NCBI GenBank assembly: GCA_900545735.1
Contig: URAC01000001.1
Coordinates: 1-48,871 of the forward strand
DNA length: 48,871 bases
Direction of reading: 5' to 3'
Origin: an uncultured Bacillota bacterium
GTDB lineage: Bacteria > Bacillota > Clostridia > Christensenellales > UBA1242
The position numbers and the translations under genes are program-made. Below are positions 35,001-42,729 of this stretch, one piece after another. The first letter of the stretch is position 1. The number at the start of each line of letters is the position of its first letter. The notes under the pieces were generated by a model. That model saw only the letters and a program-made list of their open reading frames with translations, did not search any database and was not told the origin of the DNA.

Positions 35001-36487
35001 TCATATTGAGCAAATGAGTATGAGCCAAATCCTGTGTATCCACTTGGAATATTTGCCAAATACCATCTTGCGATTTTATAGTTTTTATTTGTTTCAAGTC
35101 TTTCTTTGTTATAGCTTGGTGCAGATTTATCAATAACAAATTTACTAACAGTTGTATTTCCTGCAAGGTCAGTAATTGTTATTGTGTATTGTCCTTCATT
35201 ATTAAACCAAGTTCCACTTGTAAATGGTTTTGTTTCTCCGTTAAAAGTGTAAGTTGCTGTTTCTGGACTTTCAGTATTTTCATCATATCCAAAGTTCACT
35301 TGAACTTGGTCTTTGAAAACACCTTCAATAATAGTTTGACTTTTTGACCCATCGGCATTTGTATTGATTGTTCCTGCCCTACGATTATCCATAGCATTTG
35401 CATTGTGATATGTGTAAGACACATCTGGCAACTTATCATCAATAAAGCAATAGTATGTTGCGTATATATTTTCTCCGCCATTTTCAATATCTACTTTTGT
35501 TTTACCAATATTTGAGATAGTTATGTGATGACCATCTTTATATGGCGCAACAGAAGTTCCATATTGTGGTGTAGCTTGAACATCATCTATCTTTACATAG
35601 TTATTAAGATTTGTTGCGATTGCCACAAATTCATTTGGCGAATAATACGCAAGTTGACCTTTATAAATCCCAGTTCCAACTTTATAATTTGTTGTTAGTT
35701 TATTAGTCCAATCTCTGTTAGCAACTTCAAAATACATACTTATTGTTTGGTCAAAGTCGTATCCACCACCTGTTCCACCCCAAAAGGTGTTTTCCCAATA
35801 AGCATTTCCTTTAAATCCAATGCCAACAAAATTTACACCATCATATTTTATCTTGCCATCTTTTTCAATAATTGTTCCAATAGTCTTTGTTCCATTACTA
35901 GGTTGACCAACATCAGCTTCATCAGTTTTTATTGTCTTATTATCTTGGCAGAATTTATTTTGTAATTTGCCATTTTTGAATTTTCCCTGTCTTGTAGTCC
36001 AAAGAAAGCCACCGTTATCTGACGGCAATCCAGTTTCTACCGCATAAGTGTAACAAGGAAAATCAACTTTTTCCCAAGTATTTACACCGGGCAAACTACA
36101 TTTCAAAATTCCATCATCATCATAAATAGGTCTTCCATCACTTCTTACAAGTCTAAAGAACCTTGCAAAAGACAAATAATGAAAACTATTTCCACCATAG
36201 CCACTATCTCTACAACTATTGTAGATTCCAAGAGTTTTGTAGGCTCTAAGTCCACCATCTGCATAAGGTGTATCTGCTGACAAATTAGCATTGCTGTAAT
36301 CTGGTGGCGTGTAATCACTCCCACCGCCCATATCTGGAAATACCATAGGGCCAATAATCACACCCATCGTTGAATATCCACCGGGTCTTTGTATTTTAAA
36401 ACTACCAGTTGCAAATAGAATGGCGGGAATAATACAAACCACACAAATCAGTGCTTTCCAAAAGTTTTTAATAGTTTTATTTTTCAT
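32051..36487 (-). CDS. Giant bitopic surface protein with Ig-like repeats
   Basis: 1478 residues. A signal or anchor helix (ALICVVCIIPAILFATGSF, ~13-30) is followed by an unrecognised extracellular region to about residue 400. Roughly nine Ig-like repeats of 70-95 residues then run to about 1400, each with a Gly-x-Tyr-x-x-x-hydrophobic-x-Asp-x-x-Gly-Asn pattern (GQYTITITDLAGN, GDYTITLSDEIGN, GKYVVYISDRAKN, GRFVVELIDEAGN). Most are preceded by TPP/APx linkers with LYGV/LVGV. A C-terminal transmembrane helix (VAVIAGLGALVVLLIILL) and a very acidic cytoplasmic tail end the protein. No sortase motif. The start overlaps the virD4 stop by 11 bases, tying it to conjugation. Probably a mating-pair adhesin. 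Confidence 0.8.
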   Translation of the reverse strand: MKNKTIKNFWKALICVVCIIPAILFATGSFKIQRPGGYSTMGVIIGPMVFPDMGGGSDYTPPDYSNANLSADTPYADGGLRAYKTLGIYNSCRDSGYGGNSFHYLSFARFFRLVRSDGRPIYDDDGILKCSLPGVNTWEKVDFPCYTYAVETGLPSDNGGFLWTTRQGKFKNGKLQNKFCQDNKTIKTDEADVGQPSNGTKTIGTIIEKDGKIKYDGVNFVGIGFKGNAYWENTFWGGTGGGYDFDQTISMYFEVANRDWTNKLTTNYKVGTGIYKGQLAYYSPNEFVAIATNLNNYVKIDDVQATPQYGTSVAPYKDGHHITISNIGKTKVDIENGGENIYATYYCFIDDKLPDVSYTYHNANAMDNRRAGTINTNADGSKSQTIIEGVFKDQVQVNFGYDENTESPETATYTFNGETKPFTSGTWFNNEGQYTITITDLAGNTTVSKFVIDKSAPSYNKERLETNKNYKIARWYLANIPSGYTGFGSYSFAQYDDALSFATKLEEQNKVTNFTLNNLDDFTETNRVASGNTIKLGDYWLYKSLNDENLYVYYFDRNSLLQAITKYAKKFISEPQTCRLNSSIYPNDYGNKIDDSVIENYIEINGIKGYIVNDFTFKYKDDNETYAIYYEFLGDDTVNWKQFAYGVPFSKQVTSHGLYQIKEVDYVGHETPYYVFLDVQAPLLDIKGKIYGKDKEVTRTISKADIPANSELIFYYEDFEILNVIEDDKWWVMEVKCPDNTTKRFTYLDEMPDFSELGSGIFQINIADRVGNAFTFKVALLGKAPEAKFKTINANTQLEIKIDKGESYNSIQDLKIYRNGICLNSELGYDEFPNIDNNDLIFINPTTLKYVFNKGGIYTVEITDNFGRILTYEFKFEKDLPTGILVGVTHNGKTKDVVKFIYDSNKYFVIVSKNNITFTPDGTTDNNLTTIVFLPEDDSLINYSIQLIDKSDTENYNIYNFTIKTIKPKLNLYNVEPNGTTGSNVYANWETNDDEEYSACYTINGITKEYKSGQVLSNEGDYTITLSDEIGNQTTVKFSIDKSIDFVIADAQGKQYKVEEIRYINFDIRLINKENLSISITNNNEDFDYEFGLMITDEGTYVVRLFDEYGNSYFFTFEIDKTPPKATLYGVEEFGKTRGSAWITSQESNLTCWYVKDNSIREEYRLGDEITAHGKYVVYISDRAKNYISFEFEIDKEISYDINTYHGGISNAGVRLIAYENLKIIMYKDGKPFDYKFEQILNEDGEYSYTITDELGNMISSFFTIITKKKQNLKHLLQSGIEIKNVTFNDEDFEFQIVDREFYIYDEGTYHVEVLDTLAGKTYSFEITLDTTPPTLVLVGVNNGGSTKNKVVMKDVSEKPCDLIVTVDGANFDYKLGDEIEKSGRFVVELIDEAGNKTVYIFERVYSLNGASVAVIAGLGALVVLLIILLIKSRHHYYADKVEETVTETVVDDDFDDGEDIVIDGDEGTDESDENGEN

Positions 36488-38651
36488 ATTTCCTCAACCT
36501 TTGAAGTTGTCTTGCCTTTGCAGATATTATTCGTGCTTCCTCATAATTATCTGCATTTTGACTTTTCGCAACTTCTTCTAATCTTGCAGTTAGTTCTATG
36601 AGTTTGATATATTTTCTTTCTTCTAGTGCGTCTTTTATTTCTAATTTCAAATCAAATAGTCCAAGACTTTCAAAGTCAAATTTTTCAACTTGAATATTCA
36701 AAGTGTGTATGAAAGGTTCAAGATTACTTTCCTTCTTCTTTGGATTTTTCTCATTCACCTTTTTGTTTCTATCAAGCATATTGTAGAAAACCTTTTCTTC
36801 ATTAAAGTATTTTCCTTGTGAGAGTAACTGATTGGTTTTCTCTAACACAAAATGTCTTGTTTTAAAACTTGGAGTAAATTTGCTTTTTACTGGTGGAAAT
36901 CCAAAAATATTAACTATTGCATTTCCAATATCTTTAGCACTATTTAATTGTTGCAATTCAGTAGGATAAATAAGTGGTCTTTCTTTAACACTTATTGAAC
37001 TTCCTACTCCACTATTTGATGAAGAAAAACTAACATTCTTTTGAATAATTGAGTAGTTTCCACATTTCTTTGAAAACTCATCAATAGTTTTTAGGTCAGT
37101 TGTTCCGATAAATATTTGAATGTTGCAGTTGGATTTTATAATGTCGGCTGATTTGTCATCATAAACTTTGGAAAGTTGTGCGTATGATTGAACAACCAGT
37201 GCGAGCCAAATTCTTCTTGAACGACCGACCGTAATCATTTGTTCAAGCTTGTGAATTTGTGGCAAGTTACCAAACTCATCTAATAGCAAATATACACTTC
37301 TTGGAAGCGATAAATCCGGATAGGTATTGGCTTTTGCAACCAATGCCTTGTAGGTTTGTAGAATAACCATACCCGCAAGTGTGTGTCGCGTCTCCTTTTC
37401 GTCCGGGATTTGCAAAAATAATGCTGTAGGTTTTGTTGCAATTTCACCTAAATCAATTTCATTGGCACTTGTCAATGAACAAATACTCATATCACTAAAC
37501 AATGACAATTTATCAAAGATTGTAGATAGATATGAACCACGAGTTTTATCACTGGCGTCTAAAACCTGTTTTGACAAACTTACACTTTTCGAGATTGGAC
37601 TTCTTCCAGCAAAATACTCAATTAAATCCTCACAATCGTTTTGCGTGTTAGTTGCAATCTTCATGACATTATAGAAATTGAATTTTTCTTTCGTCATTCC
37701 AAGTTCTGGCTTTTCACTATCTTCCAACATTGCTAGTGTAATGGCCAATATAAAGTTTTTTGCACCACTTTCCCAAATAGGTTCATTTTTGCTTTTTACT
37801 GGGCAAAGGACCGAACATATATCATTCAAATCTTCATAGACTTCGTCAAAAATGGCTTGTTTTCTTACTTGAACAGCAGCATTTTTTTCATTCACATCAT
37901 AATAGATTTTATCTTCAAACACATAGTAGCCTTCTTCTTCGTTTACAACCACTTTATCTTCCAATGAAAGCATTTCTTGATACATTTCATAAGGTTTTTC
38001 AAGTGGGTTCCAGCGAATACTACAATAAGGATTTCTTAAATCCAAAACCTTCACATCATATCCCCTTTTGATTAAACTTTTTGCGTGTAATGCGTAAAGC
38101 TCTCCCTTGGGGTCTGAAATCAACATTGACGGTTTTCCCTTTGTGTTTGCTAATATTTGAACTGTTGGATTGATAAACGTTGTTGTTTTACCACTACCAG
38201 TTGTTCCGATAATAAGTGTGTGTGCCGGTTTGGCAAAAGTGATTTTATAATCCTTCTTTCCTTCTTCGGCAATAATTGGTATTCCTTCAATGTCAAGGTT
38301 TGGCAAGTCATCATAACTTACTGTGTTAAAGTTGGTTTCTATTTCTTTTTGCGTTTCAAAATGAGCTTGTTCAAGTCCTGTATAGATTTCATTTTGATTT
38401 CCATCTTTTACTTGCATAAGTTTCTTTGGATTTTTACCTATTCCCTTATACCAGTTAAAGATATTGATAACCATAAAGACCGCAAAGAGTTCAAATCCAT
38501 ACAAAAAAGTATTCTTTGCAATCAGTAACTCTGGTGTGATTTTAAAATCAAACACAAAGCGATTTGTAACGAACATATTGAGTAAGTATCCACAACAATA
38601 ACAAATCATTAGGCCTATCGTGCATAAAATAACTCTTTTTGTTATCTTCAA
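36477..38651 (-). CDS. virD4: VirD4/TraG coupling protein (T4CP)
   Basis: 724 residues. Two N-terminal transmembrane helices (about 8-28 and 48-66) anchor a VirD4/TraG ATPase: Walker A LIIGTTGSGKTTTFINP near 148, then SDPKGELYALHA, LDLRNPYCSIRWNPL, and Walker B YLLLDEFGNLPQI near 463. It brings the relaxase-DNA complex to the channel. The start appears to be a TTG that overlaps the relaxase stop (TTGA), with AGGA 8 bases upstream; a Met at residue 17 is the only near alternative. Confidence 0.93.
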   Translation of the reverse strand: MKITKRVILCTIGLMICYCCGYLLNMFVTNRFVFDFKITPELLIAKNTFLYGFELFAVFMVINIFNWYKGIGKNPKKLMQVKDGNQNEIYTGLEQAHFETQKEIETNFNTVSYDDLPNLDIEGIPIIAEEGKKDYKITFAKPAHTLIIGTTGSGKTTTFINPTVQILANTKGKPSMLISDPKGELYALHAKSLIKRGYDVKVLDLRNPYCSIRWNPLEKPYEMYQEMLSLEDKVVVNEEEGYYVFEDKIYYDVNEKNAAVQVRKQAIFDEVYEDLNDICSVLCPVKSKNEPIWESGAKNFILAITLAMLEDSEKPELGMTKEKFNFYNVMKIATNTQNDCEDLIEYFAGRSPISKSVSLSKQVLDASDKTRGSYLSTIFDKLSLFSDMSICSLTSANEIDLGEIATKPTALFLQIPDEKETRHTLAGMVILQTYKALVAKANTYPDLSLPRSVYLLLDEFGNLPQIHKLEQMITVGRSRRIWLALVVQSYAQLSKVYDDKSADIIKSNCNIQIFIGTTDLKTIDEFSKKCGNYSIIQKNVSFSSSNSGVGSSISVKERPLIYPTELQQLNSAKDIGNAIVNIFGFPPVKSKFTPSFKTRHFVLEKTNQLLSQGKYFNEEKVFYNMLDRNKKVNEKNPKKKESNLEPFIHTLNIQVEKFDFESLGLFDLKLEIKDALEERKYIKLIELTARLEEVAKSQNADNYEEARIISAKARQLQRLRKYEK

Positions 38652-39832
38652 TCCAAATATCCTTCTTCTTGCAAGCGTTTATAATTTGCTTGTTCAAGCC
38701 TTCTAAGATAATCTTGAAATGAATTAACAATTTCTCGATTGACCATATCATTTAACTGAAAACAGCGTTTTAAAAGAATTTGTCTTTTTCTTTTTTCAAT
38801 CCTTTTTTGAACCAACCTGTTTTTTATATCTCTATCTTGTTTTTGTTGTTCGATTCGGATTTGTTTCGCTGTTTGAATTACAATATTACCAAGTCTTCGA
38901 TACAAATCTTTTATACATTTATCTCTTAAAAGTTTGTCTGAATAATCAAGGTTTAATTGAGAATAAACTCTCTCAATTTCTTTATCTCTTTTGGATAACA
39001 CCCTGTCAAACTTGGTATATTTTTCGTATAGGTCATTATCTGATTTGATTATTTCTCTAACAATTTGATTTATTTGTGGTTTATACTCTTTCATATTTTC
39101 GCTATCATAAGACAATCTTCCTTTTGTTGGAACAATGCCTATTAGGATTTTTATTTGCTTCATATAATCTCCATTTGATAGTTTTTCTTTTATTTGATGT
39201 GTCATAAGTTGTCTATTTTCAAAGACTTCTTTTGAGATATTCAAAAGTCTAATTTCCATTGATGTTTTAGTGCTGTTAATAGCTTTTAATTTGATATGCC
39301 CATCGGAAAATACCGGTTTTTCTTTTCCAATTTTTATTCTTTGTGGGGACTTTTCAAAGAACGAAAAATGAATATGTTTATTATCAGTATTTTCATGCAA
39401 TCCAGCATACCAAACGATATTGTTAGGATTTAGATTAGCCTTTTGGAAAAACTTTGGCATTTCCAATTTCATCATAGCAATAGCTTTTTCAGTTGTATCA
39501 CAATATGTGTTCCCAAATTCCTCAGTAAATGAGATAACTCCATGCCAAATAACACTTTCTGTATCCCTAAGCTGATTACGCAATTCTTTTAATTCGGATT
39601 TACTCATAAGACCTTTTTCATTAAAAACACCTTTGCTCTTTTCTTTGTTACCCGAATACATTACATAGTCAATTTTTTCTTTACTCCCTGTTTCAACATA
39701 TTGCACATAATCGTGATTTTGATTGCTACTATAAAATTGTCTTTCTGTGGACTTCTCTTTCCCTTCCAAGATATCTTTTCTACTTTCTGGCAAAGCATAG
39801 CCAATGAAAAAATTTACATTTGGAACACTCAT
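38648..39832 (-). CDS. MobP-type (MobP2-like) relaxase
   Basis: 394 residues. Nicks one strand at oriT and leads it into the recipient. The catalytic region occupies roughly residues 30-190: HDYVQYVETGSK and YVMYSGNKEKSKGVF as in MobP2 proteins, WHGVISFTEEFGN, and the metal-binding His cluster YAGLHENTDNKHIHFSFFEK near 145. The rest is a long Arg/Lys/Glu-rich helical region. The ATG overlaps the upstream RHH gene stop (ATGA). Confidence 0.85.
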   Translation of the reverse strand: MSVPNVNFFIGYALPESRKDILEGKEKSTERQFYSSNQNHDYVQYVETGSKEKIDYVMYSGNKEKSKGVFNEKGLMSKSELKELRNQLRDTESVIWHGVISFTEEFGNTYCDTTEKAIAMMKLEMPKFFQKANLNPNNIVWYAGLHENTDNKHIHFSFFEKSPQRIKIGKEKPVFSDGHIKLKAINSTKTSMEIRLLNISKEVFENRQLMTHQIKEKLSNGDYMKQIKILIGIVPTKGRLSYDSENMKEYKPQINQIVREIIKSDNDLYEKYTKFDRVLSKRDKEIERVYSQLNLDYSDKLLRDKCIKDLYRRLGNIVIQTAKQIRIEQQKQDRDIKNRLVQKRIEKRKRQILLKRCFQLNDMVNREIVNSFQDYLRRLEQANYKRLQEEGYLD

Positions 39833-40290
39833 TTATTTTTCTTTGTTACAACTTTAAGCACATCTTCTAAAATACCTTCAAGCATTTTTTCAAATCTATT
39901 TGGCAGTTTTTCGTAAATCCCTTCTTCAACACTTTCTCTATCAATTGGTGCTTCTTCAGACAAACCAAGAAGCATATTGTAGTTATTTGTTAAAAGTTTT
40001 TGATTTACTGTAATGTTTGCCATACATTCTTTTGATGTTACTTCACATAATCTCATAAGCTCAGTCAACTTCTCAAATGTTTTATGAACTTCATCATAAA
40101 GTTCTTTTAGGTCTTTTGGATTTTTAATTCCAAGTCTATCTCTCTCAATAACTTCCATTCCCTTGATAATACAATCAACTAAAAATGGATTTCTTTTTGA
40201 ATGATAGATGTTTCTTAACTGCTTTTCCAAATCCTTAATTTTGTTCACGAGTTCAACATCGTAAATTCTCACTGTGAATTGTTCTTGCAT
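39829..40290 (-). CDS. Relaxosome accessory protein (RHH, MobC-like)
   Basis: 153 residues. The N-terminus MQEQFTVRIYDVELVNKIKD with a following helix NPFLVDCIIKGMEVIERD looks like a ribbon-helix-helix DNA-binding domain. The remaining two thirds are helical. Coupled by a 4-base overlap to the relaxase, it fits a MobC-type protein that binds oriT and recruits the relaxase. RBS AGGAG. Confidence 0.7.
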   Translation of the reverse strand: MQEQFTVRIYDVELVNKIKDLEKQLRNIYHSKRNPFLVDCIIKGMEVIERDRLGIKNPKDLKELYDEVHKTFEKLTELMRLCEVTSKECMANITVNQKLLTNNYNMLLGLSEEAPIDRESVEEGIYEKLPNRFEKMLEGILEDVLKVVTKKNK

Positions 40291-40498
40291 TTCTTCTCCT
40301 TAAAATCATGATTTCATTTTGTAGGTAAAATCGTCCCCAAAGCCAATTCAGTATTCACATTTTTCATAATTGTTTGCCTAAATACGAACTTGTCCTTTGC
40401 ATTTTTCCCTACACTTATATAGGAAATCGTAATACAGTTAATGTGCTAAAACCCCCATTTTATAAGGGTTTTAGGCACTCCCCATTTTTAAAATTTTT
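40291..40498. other. Intergenic region upstream of the mobilisation genes; candidate oriT
   Basis: Non-coding. A hairpin CTAAAACCC (40446-40454) / GGGTTTTAG (40466-40474), extended by GTG/CAC, lies beside the sigma-like gene. It has no T run on the minus strand, so it is not a standard terminator. A smaller CCTA-TATAAGTG-TAGG inverted repeat is at about 40408-40423. Position directly upstream of the RHH/relaxase pair suits an oriT or the relaxase operon promoter. Confidence 0.4.
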
Positions 40499-41056
40499 TT
40501 AAAATTTATTTTTTGTAAACTTTTCTCTTTCTTTTCTATTTTGAAATTTTATGTCTGCATCTAAAAAGTCTTTAATGTATTTGCAACCTCTTTGTATACT
40601 TGTTTGAGCAGCACCTTTTGATATGCCTAATTCTCTTGCGACCCCACCAATTGACAAGTTTTTGAAAAATCTTAAATACATAGCATTTTTTACACTTTCA
40701 GACATTTTTGGCATTTGCTTTTTAATTTCTAATAGTAATTTTTTTCTAAATGCTTTGTATTCGTTACTTTTAAAATATCTTTCTTCTCTTATTTGTCTAG
40801 CAAACTCATTTTCTATTGAAGATGAACTTGATGGTTGAAATCCATTATCCATTATTTCATCTAACGAACGAAATCCTGCTTCAAATTCTTGTTGGTAATA
40901 CTTATTTTGCTTTCTCTTTGAAAGGTTTTCAATTTCTTCTTTACTTAGTGGCTTAAAATATTCTTTATCTTCCTCTAAAATGTGAGCCACCTTTGCACTT
41001 ACTTTTACTTCAACTTTTGCTTTTGCATTTATTCTATCTAAATATTCAATTTTCAT
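40499..41056 (-). CDS. Sigma-70 region 4-like regulator
   Basis: 185 residues from the ATG at 41056 (AGGAG 7 bases upstream; a longer upstream frame lacks an RBS). The C-terminal ~60 residues resemble sigma factor region 4: MSESVKNAMYLRFFKNLSIG, GVARELGISKGAAQTSIQRG, CKYIKDFL, a helix-turn-helix that reads -35 elements. The N-terminal part is charged and lacks a recognisable region 2, so it may be an ArpU/phage-late-type activator rather than a full sigma. It probably controls transfer genes. Confidence 0.75.
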   Translation of the reverse strand: MKIEYLDRINAKAKVEVKVSAKVAHILEEDKEYFKPLSKEEIENLSKRKQNKYYQQEFEAGFRSLDEIMDNGFQPSSSSSIENEFARQIREERYFKSNEYKAFRKKLLLEIKKQMPKMSESVKNAMYLRFFKNLSIGGVARELGISKGAAQTSIQRGCKYIKDFLDADIKFQNRKEREKFTKNKF

Positions 41057-41066
41057 TTTCTTACTC

Positions 41067-41423
41067 CTAAATTTTGTGGTCATTATATGTAAATCTTGTA
41101 ATCAGGTTAGCAATCAATTCTTGGTCAACATCTTCACTCTTAGATTTCTGCAACAATGTAAGAGCTTTGTTGATGACTTGCAGTTCATCGTTTGTTAAAA
41201 CCTTTCCTTGATGTACATAACTTTTATCCAAGCACACACCGCCACGATTTATGCCTCCACAAAAAGTATTGATGGGATAGCGATATGATAATGATTGAAT
41301 ATGTTTTGCTACTGTATTTTTATGGACTTCAACTTCATCTGCAATTTCTTGCAACGTATGAACCTTGCAATCAGATAAAATATTTAAAATATCAGCAGTT
41401 ATACTTGATTTTTTTAAATCCAT
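41067..41423 (-). CDS. Winged-HTH transcription regulator
   Basis: 118 residues. Residues 8-55 form an HTH_11/DeoR-like winged helix (TADILNILSDCKVHTLQEIA, DEVEVHKNTVAKHIQSLS), with a basic Gly-rich wing (CGGINRGGVCL). The C-terminal half is helical. No ligand domain. Excellent RBS AGGAGG. It sits 10 bases before the sigma-like gene, forming a regulatory pair. Confidence 0.75.
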   Translation of the reverse strand: MDLKKSSITADILNILSDCKVHTLQEIADEVEVHKNTVAKHIQSLSYRYPINTFCGGINRGGVCLDKSYVHQGKVLTNDELQVINKALTLLQKSKSEDVDQELIANLITRFTYNDHKI

Positions 41424-41475
41424 TCGCTATCTCACCTCCTTTCTTTTTGTTTTGACACCCATACTTTAACAAGGT

Positions 41476-41500
41476 CGCATCACACCCATTGTGTGACGCG
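41476..41500. promoter_or_regulatory. Palindromic operator upstream of the HTH gene
   Basis: CGCATCACAC-CCATT-GTGTGACGCG (one wobble mismatch), 53 bases upstream of the HTH ATG. Likely an autoregulator or other repressor site; an oriT hairpin is possible. Confidence 0.55.
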
Positions 41501-41545
41501 GGATAAGTTTTTTAATTTTTTGAAAATTTTTTCTAACAAATAAAA

Positions 41546-41590
41546 AACCTTAATGCCGTTTGGGAAAAGGATTTCCATAGCATTAAGGTT
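41546..41590 (-). terminator. Hairpin terminator between regulatory genes
   Basis: Minus strand AACCTTAATGC / GCATTAAGGTT with an inner GGAAA / TTTCC stem, followed by six T. Confidence 0.75.
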
Positions 41591-41599
41591 CGTGGACCA

Positions 41600-41700
41600 A
41601 ATTATATAATTATCTAACAAGAAAAAATAATATATAAATATTTATTATATATAAAACTAGGTGGTCTTTTAGGCACTTAGTTGTTTTCTTGTAAGACAAT
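41600..41700. other. A/T-rich palindromic stretch, no gene
   Basis: Mostly A/T, with a near-palindrome centred at about 41637 (AATAATATATAAATATTTATTA) flanked by GGACCA / TGGTC. No coding potential. It may be a protein-binding or melting region of the regulatory locus. Confidence 0.35.
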
Positions 41701-41725
41701 GTTTTTTTATTTGTAAAAAATAAAA

Positions 41726-41775
41726 ATGGCCACCGTGCTACAAAAATTCTTATCTTTTTGAAGCACAATGGCCTA
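41726..41775 (-). terminator. Strong terminator after the Com-like gene
   Basis: Minus strand GGCCA-TTGTGCT-CAAAAA / TTTTTG-AGCAC-GGTGGCC long hairpin followed by a T-rich run; 12 bases past the stop of the 64-residue gene. Confidence 0.85.
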
Positions 41776-41786
41776 CTAACTATTTA

Positions 41787-41981
41787 TTAATTTTTAAAAC
41801 CCATCAAGATATAAACTTCTGCTTTACATCTTTGACAAGTACAATGAAATGTTCTTTGTTTTTTACCAACAATTTTTGGTTCGCTCTTTGTGATAGAAAA
41901 AACACTATTTTCATCATCTGTTGATTGAACAAAACCAATACAACGACCACAATATGGGCATTTCATTTTTTGTTCCATCAA
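41787..41981 (-). CDS. Com-like small zinc-finger protein
   Basis: 64 residues. Two Cys pairs, CPYCGRC near residue 8 and CTCQRC near residue 48, form a zinc ribbon like the phage Mu Com family. Start is TTG at 41981 (AGGAGG 6 bases upstream) or the next codon ATG at 41978. Com proteins act as RNA-binding translational activators, often of a methyltransferase gene; whether this one does is unknown. It follows lexA by 15 bases. Confidence 0.65.
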   Translation of the reverse strand: MMEQKMKCPYCGRCIGFVQSTDDENSVFSITKSEPKIVGKKQRTFHCTCQRCKAEVYILMGFKN

Positions 41982-41996
41982 GTTTCGCCTCCTAAA

Positions 41997-42593
41997 CTAA
42001 AAATTATGAATAACGTGTTTAACCACTCCTTGTATGATTAATTCTTTTGTAATAATGTCGTCATATTTAGGGTTTTCGGCATGAAGAATTGCATAACCAT
42101 TTTTTCTATACAATCTTTTTACTGTTGCAGAGTCATTTATTAAAGCAACCACAATTTCTCCATCATCAGCATAGTTTGTAATTGTTGCAACTATCAAATC
42201 TCCATCATTTATTCCAGCACCTATCATACTGTCGCCTTTGGCATGCAAAAGCATTACCTTTTCATTACCAAATATTTGAGTTGGCAATGCAAATGTTCCC
42301 TCAATATTCTCTTCTGCTAGTATTGGTTTACCACAAGCAACTTGTCCTACTAATGGGGCTACAATAGTATTACCAGTTTCTAATCTTGTTGGGGTTACAA
42401 TTCGACCTAAATCATTTCTTTCAATAAGACCACGAGTTTGTAAAATCTTCACATACTTTTGAGCAGTTGCTAAGCTTGGGAAACGGGCTGCATGAGCAAT
42501 TTGCCTATAAGATGGAGACCTACCTTCTCTTACTTGAAAAGTCTTAATGAAATCAAGGACATGACTAACTTTGTTCTCATCAATAACCTTCAT
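41997..42593 (-). CDS. lexA: LexA repressor (S24 family)
   Basis: 198 residues from the ATG at 42593 (AAAGGAG 8 bases upstream); the frame extends further but into the operator. The N-terminal winged HTH is SPSYRQIAHAARFPSLATAQ with KYVKILQTRGLIERN. The self-cleavage loop is QVACGKPI, with Cys-Gly at the scissile bond as in UmuD, where LexA usually has Ala-Gly. Catalytic Ser is in HAKGDSMIGAG and Lys in DSATVKRLYRK. It is the SOS repressor, cleaved when RecA is activated. It has its own SOS-boxed promoter, so autoregulation is expected. Either an element-encoded second LexA or a host gene; context favours the element. Confidence 0.92.
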   Translation of the reverse strand: MKVIDENKVSHVLDFIKTFQVREGRSPSYRQIAHAARFPSLATAQKYVKILQTRGLIERNDLGRIVTPTRLETGNTIVAPLVGQVACGKPILAEENIEGTFALPTQIFGNEKVMLLHAKGDSMIGAGINDGDLIVATITNYADDGEIVVALINDSATVKRLYRKNGYAILHAENPKYDDIITKELIIQGVVKHVIHNF

Positions 42594-42615
42594 AAACCTT
42601 TCTCCTTTCATAAAT

Positions 42616-42629
42616 GAACACATCTGTTC
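42616..42629. promoter_or_regulatory. Second LexA-like box
   Basis: GAACA-CATC-TGTTC, palindromic with two more spacer bases than the standard Bacillota box. It is downstream of the lexA -10. Confidence 0.5.
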
Positions 42630-42641
42630 ACTTATGTTTTT

Positions 42642-42670
42642 AGTATAGAACATTTGTTCTAATATAGCAA
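42642..42670 (-). promoter_or_regulatory. lexA promoter with embedded SOS box
   Basis: Minus strand -35 TTGCTA (42670-42665), 17-base spacer, -10 TATACT (42647-42642). A perfect Bacillota SOS box GAACATTTGTTC (42648-42659) fills the spacer. Confidence 0.85.
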
Positions 42671-42729
42671 GAGAAAACAAAATAAAAAATCCCCATCAAA
42701 CCTTGAACGGAACGATTAGTGATTTCAAT

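Noticed and set aside
40499..41056. Full-length alternative sigma factor
   Set aside because: No region 2 signature is visible; only a region 4-like HTH can be supported.
41424..41786. T-box or other riboswitch
   Set aside because: Hairpins were inspected but no T-box or known aptamer core was found; they are better read as terminators and operators.
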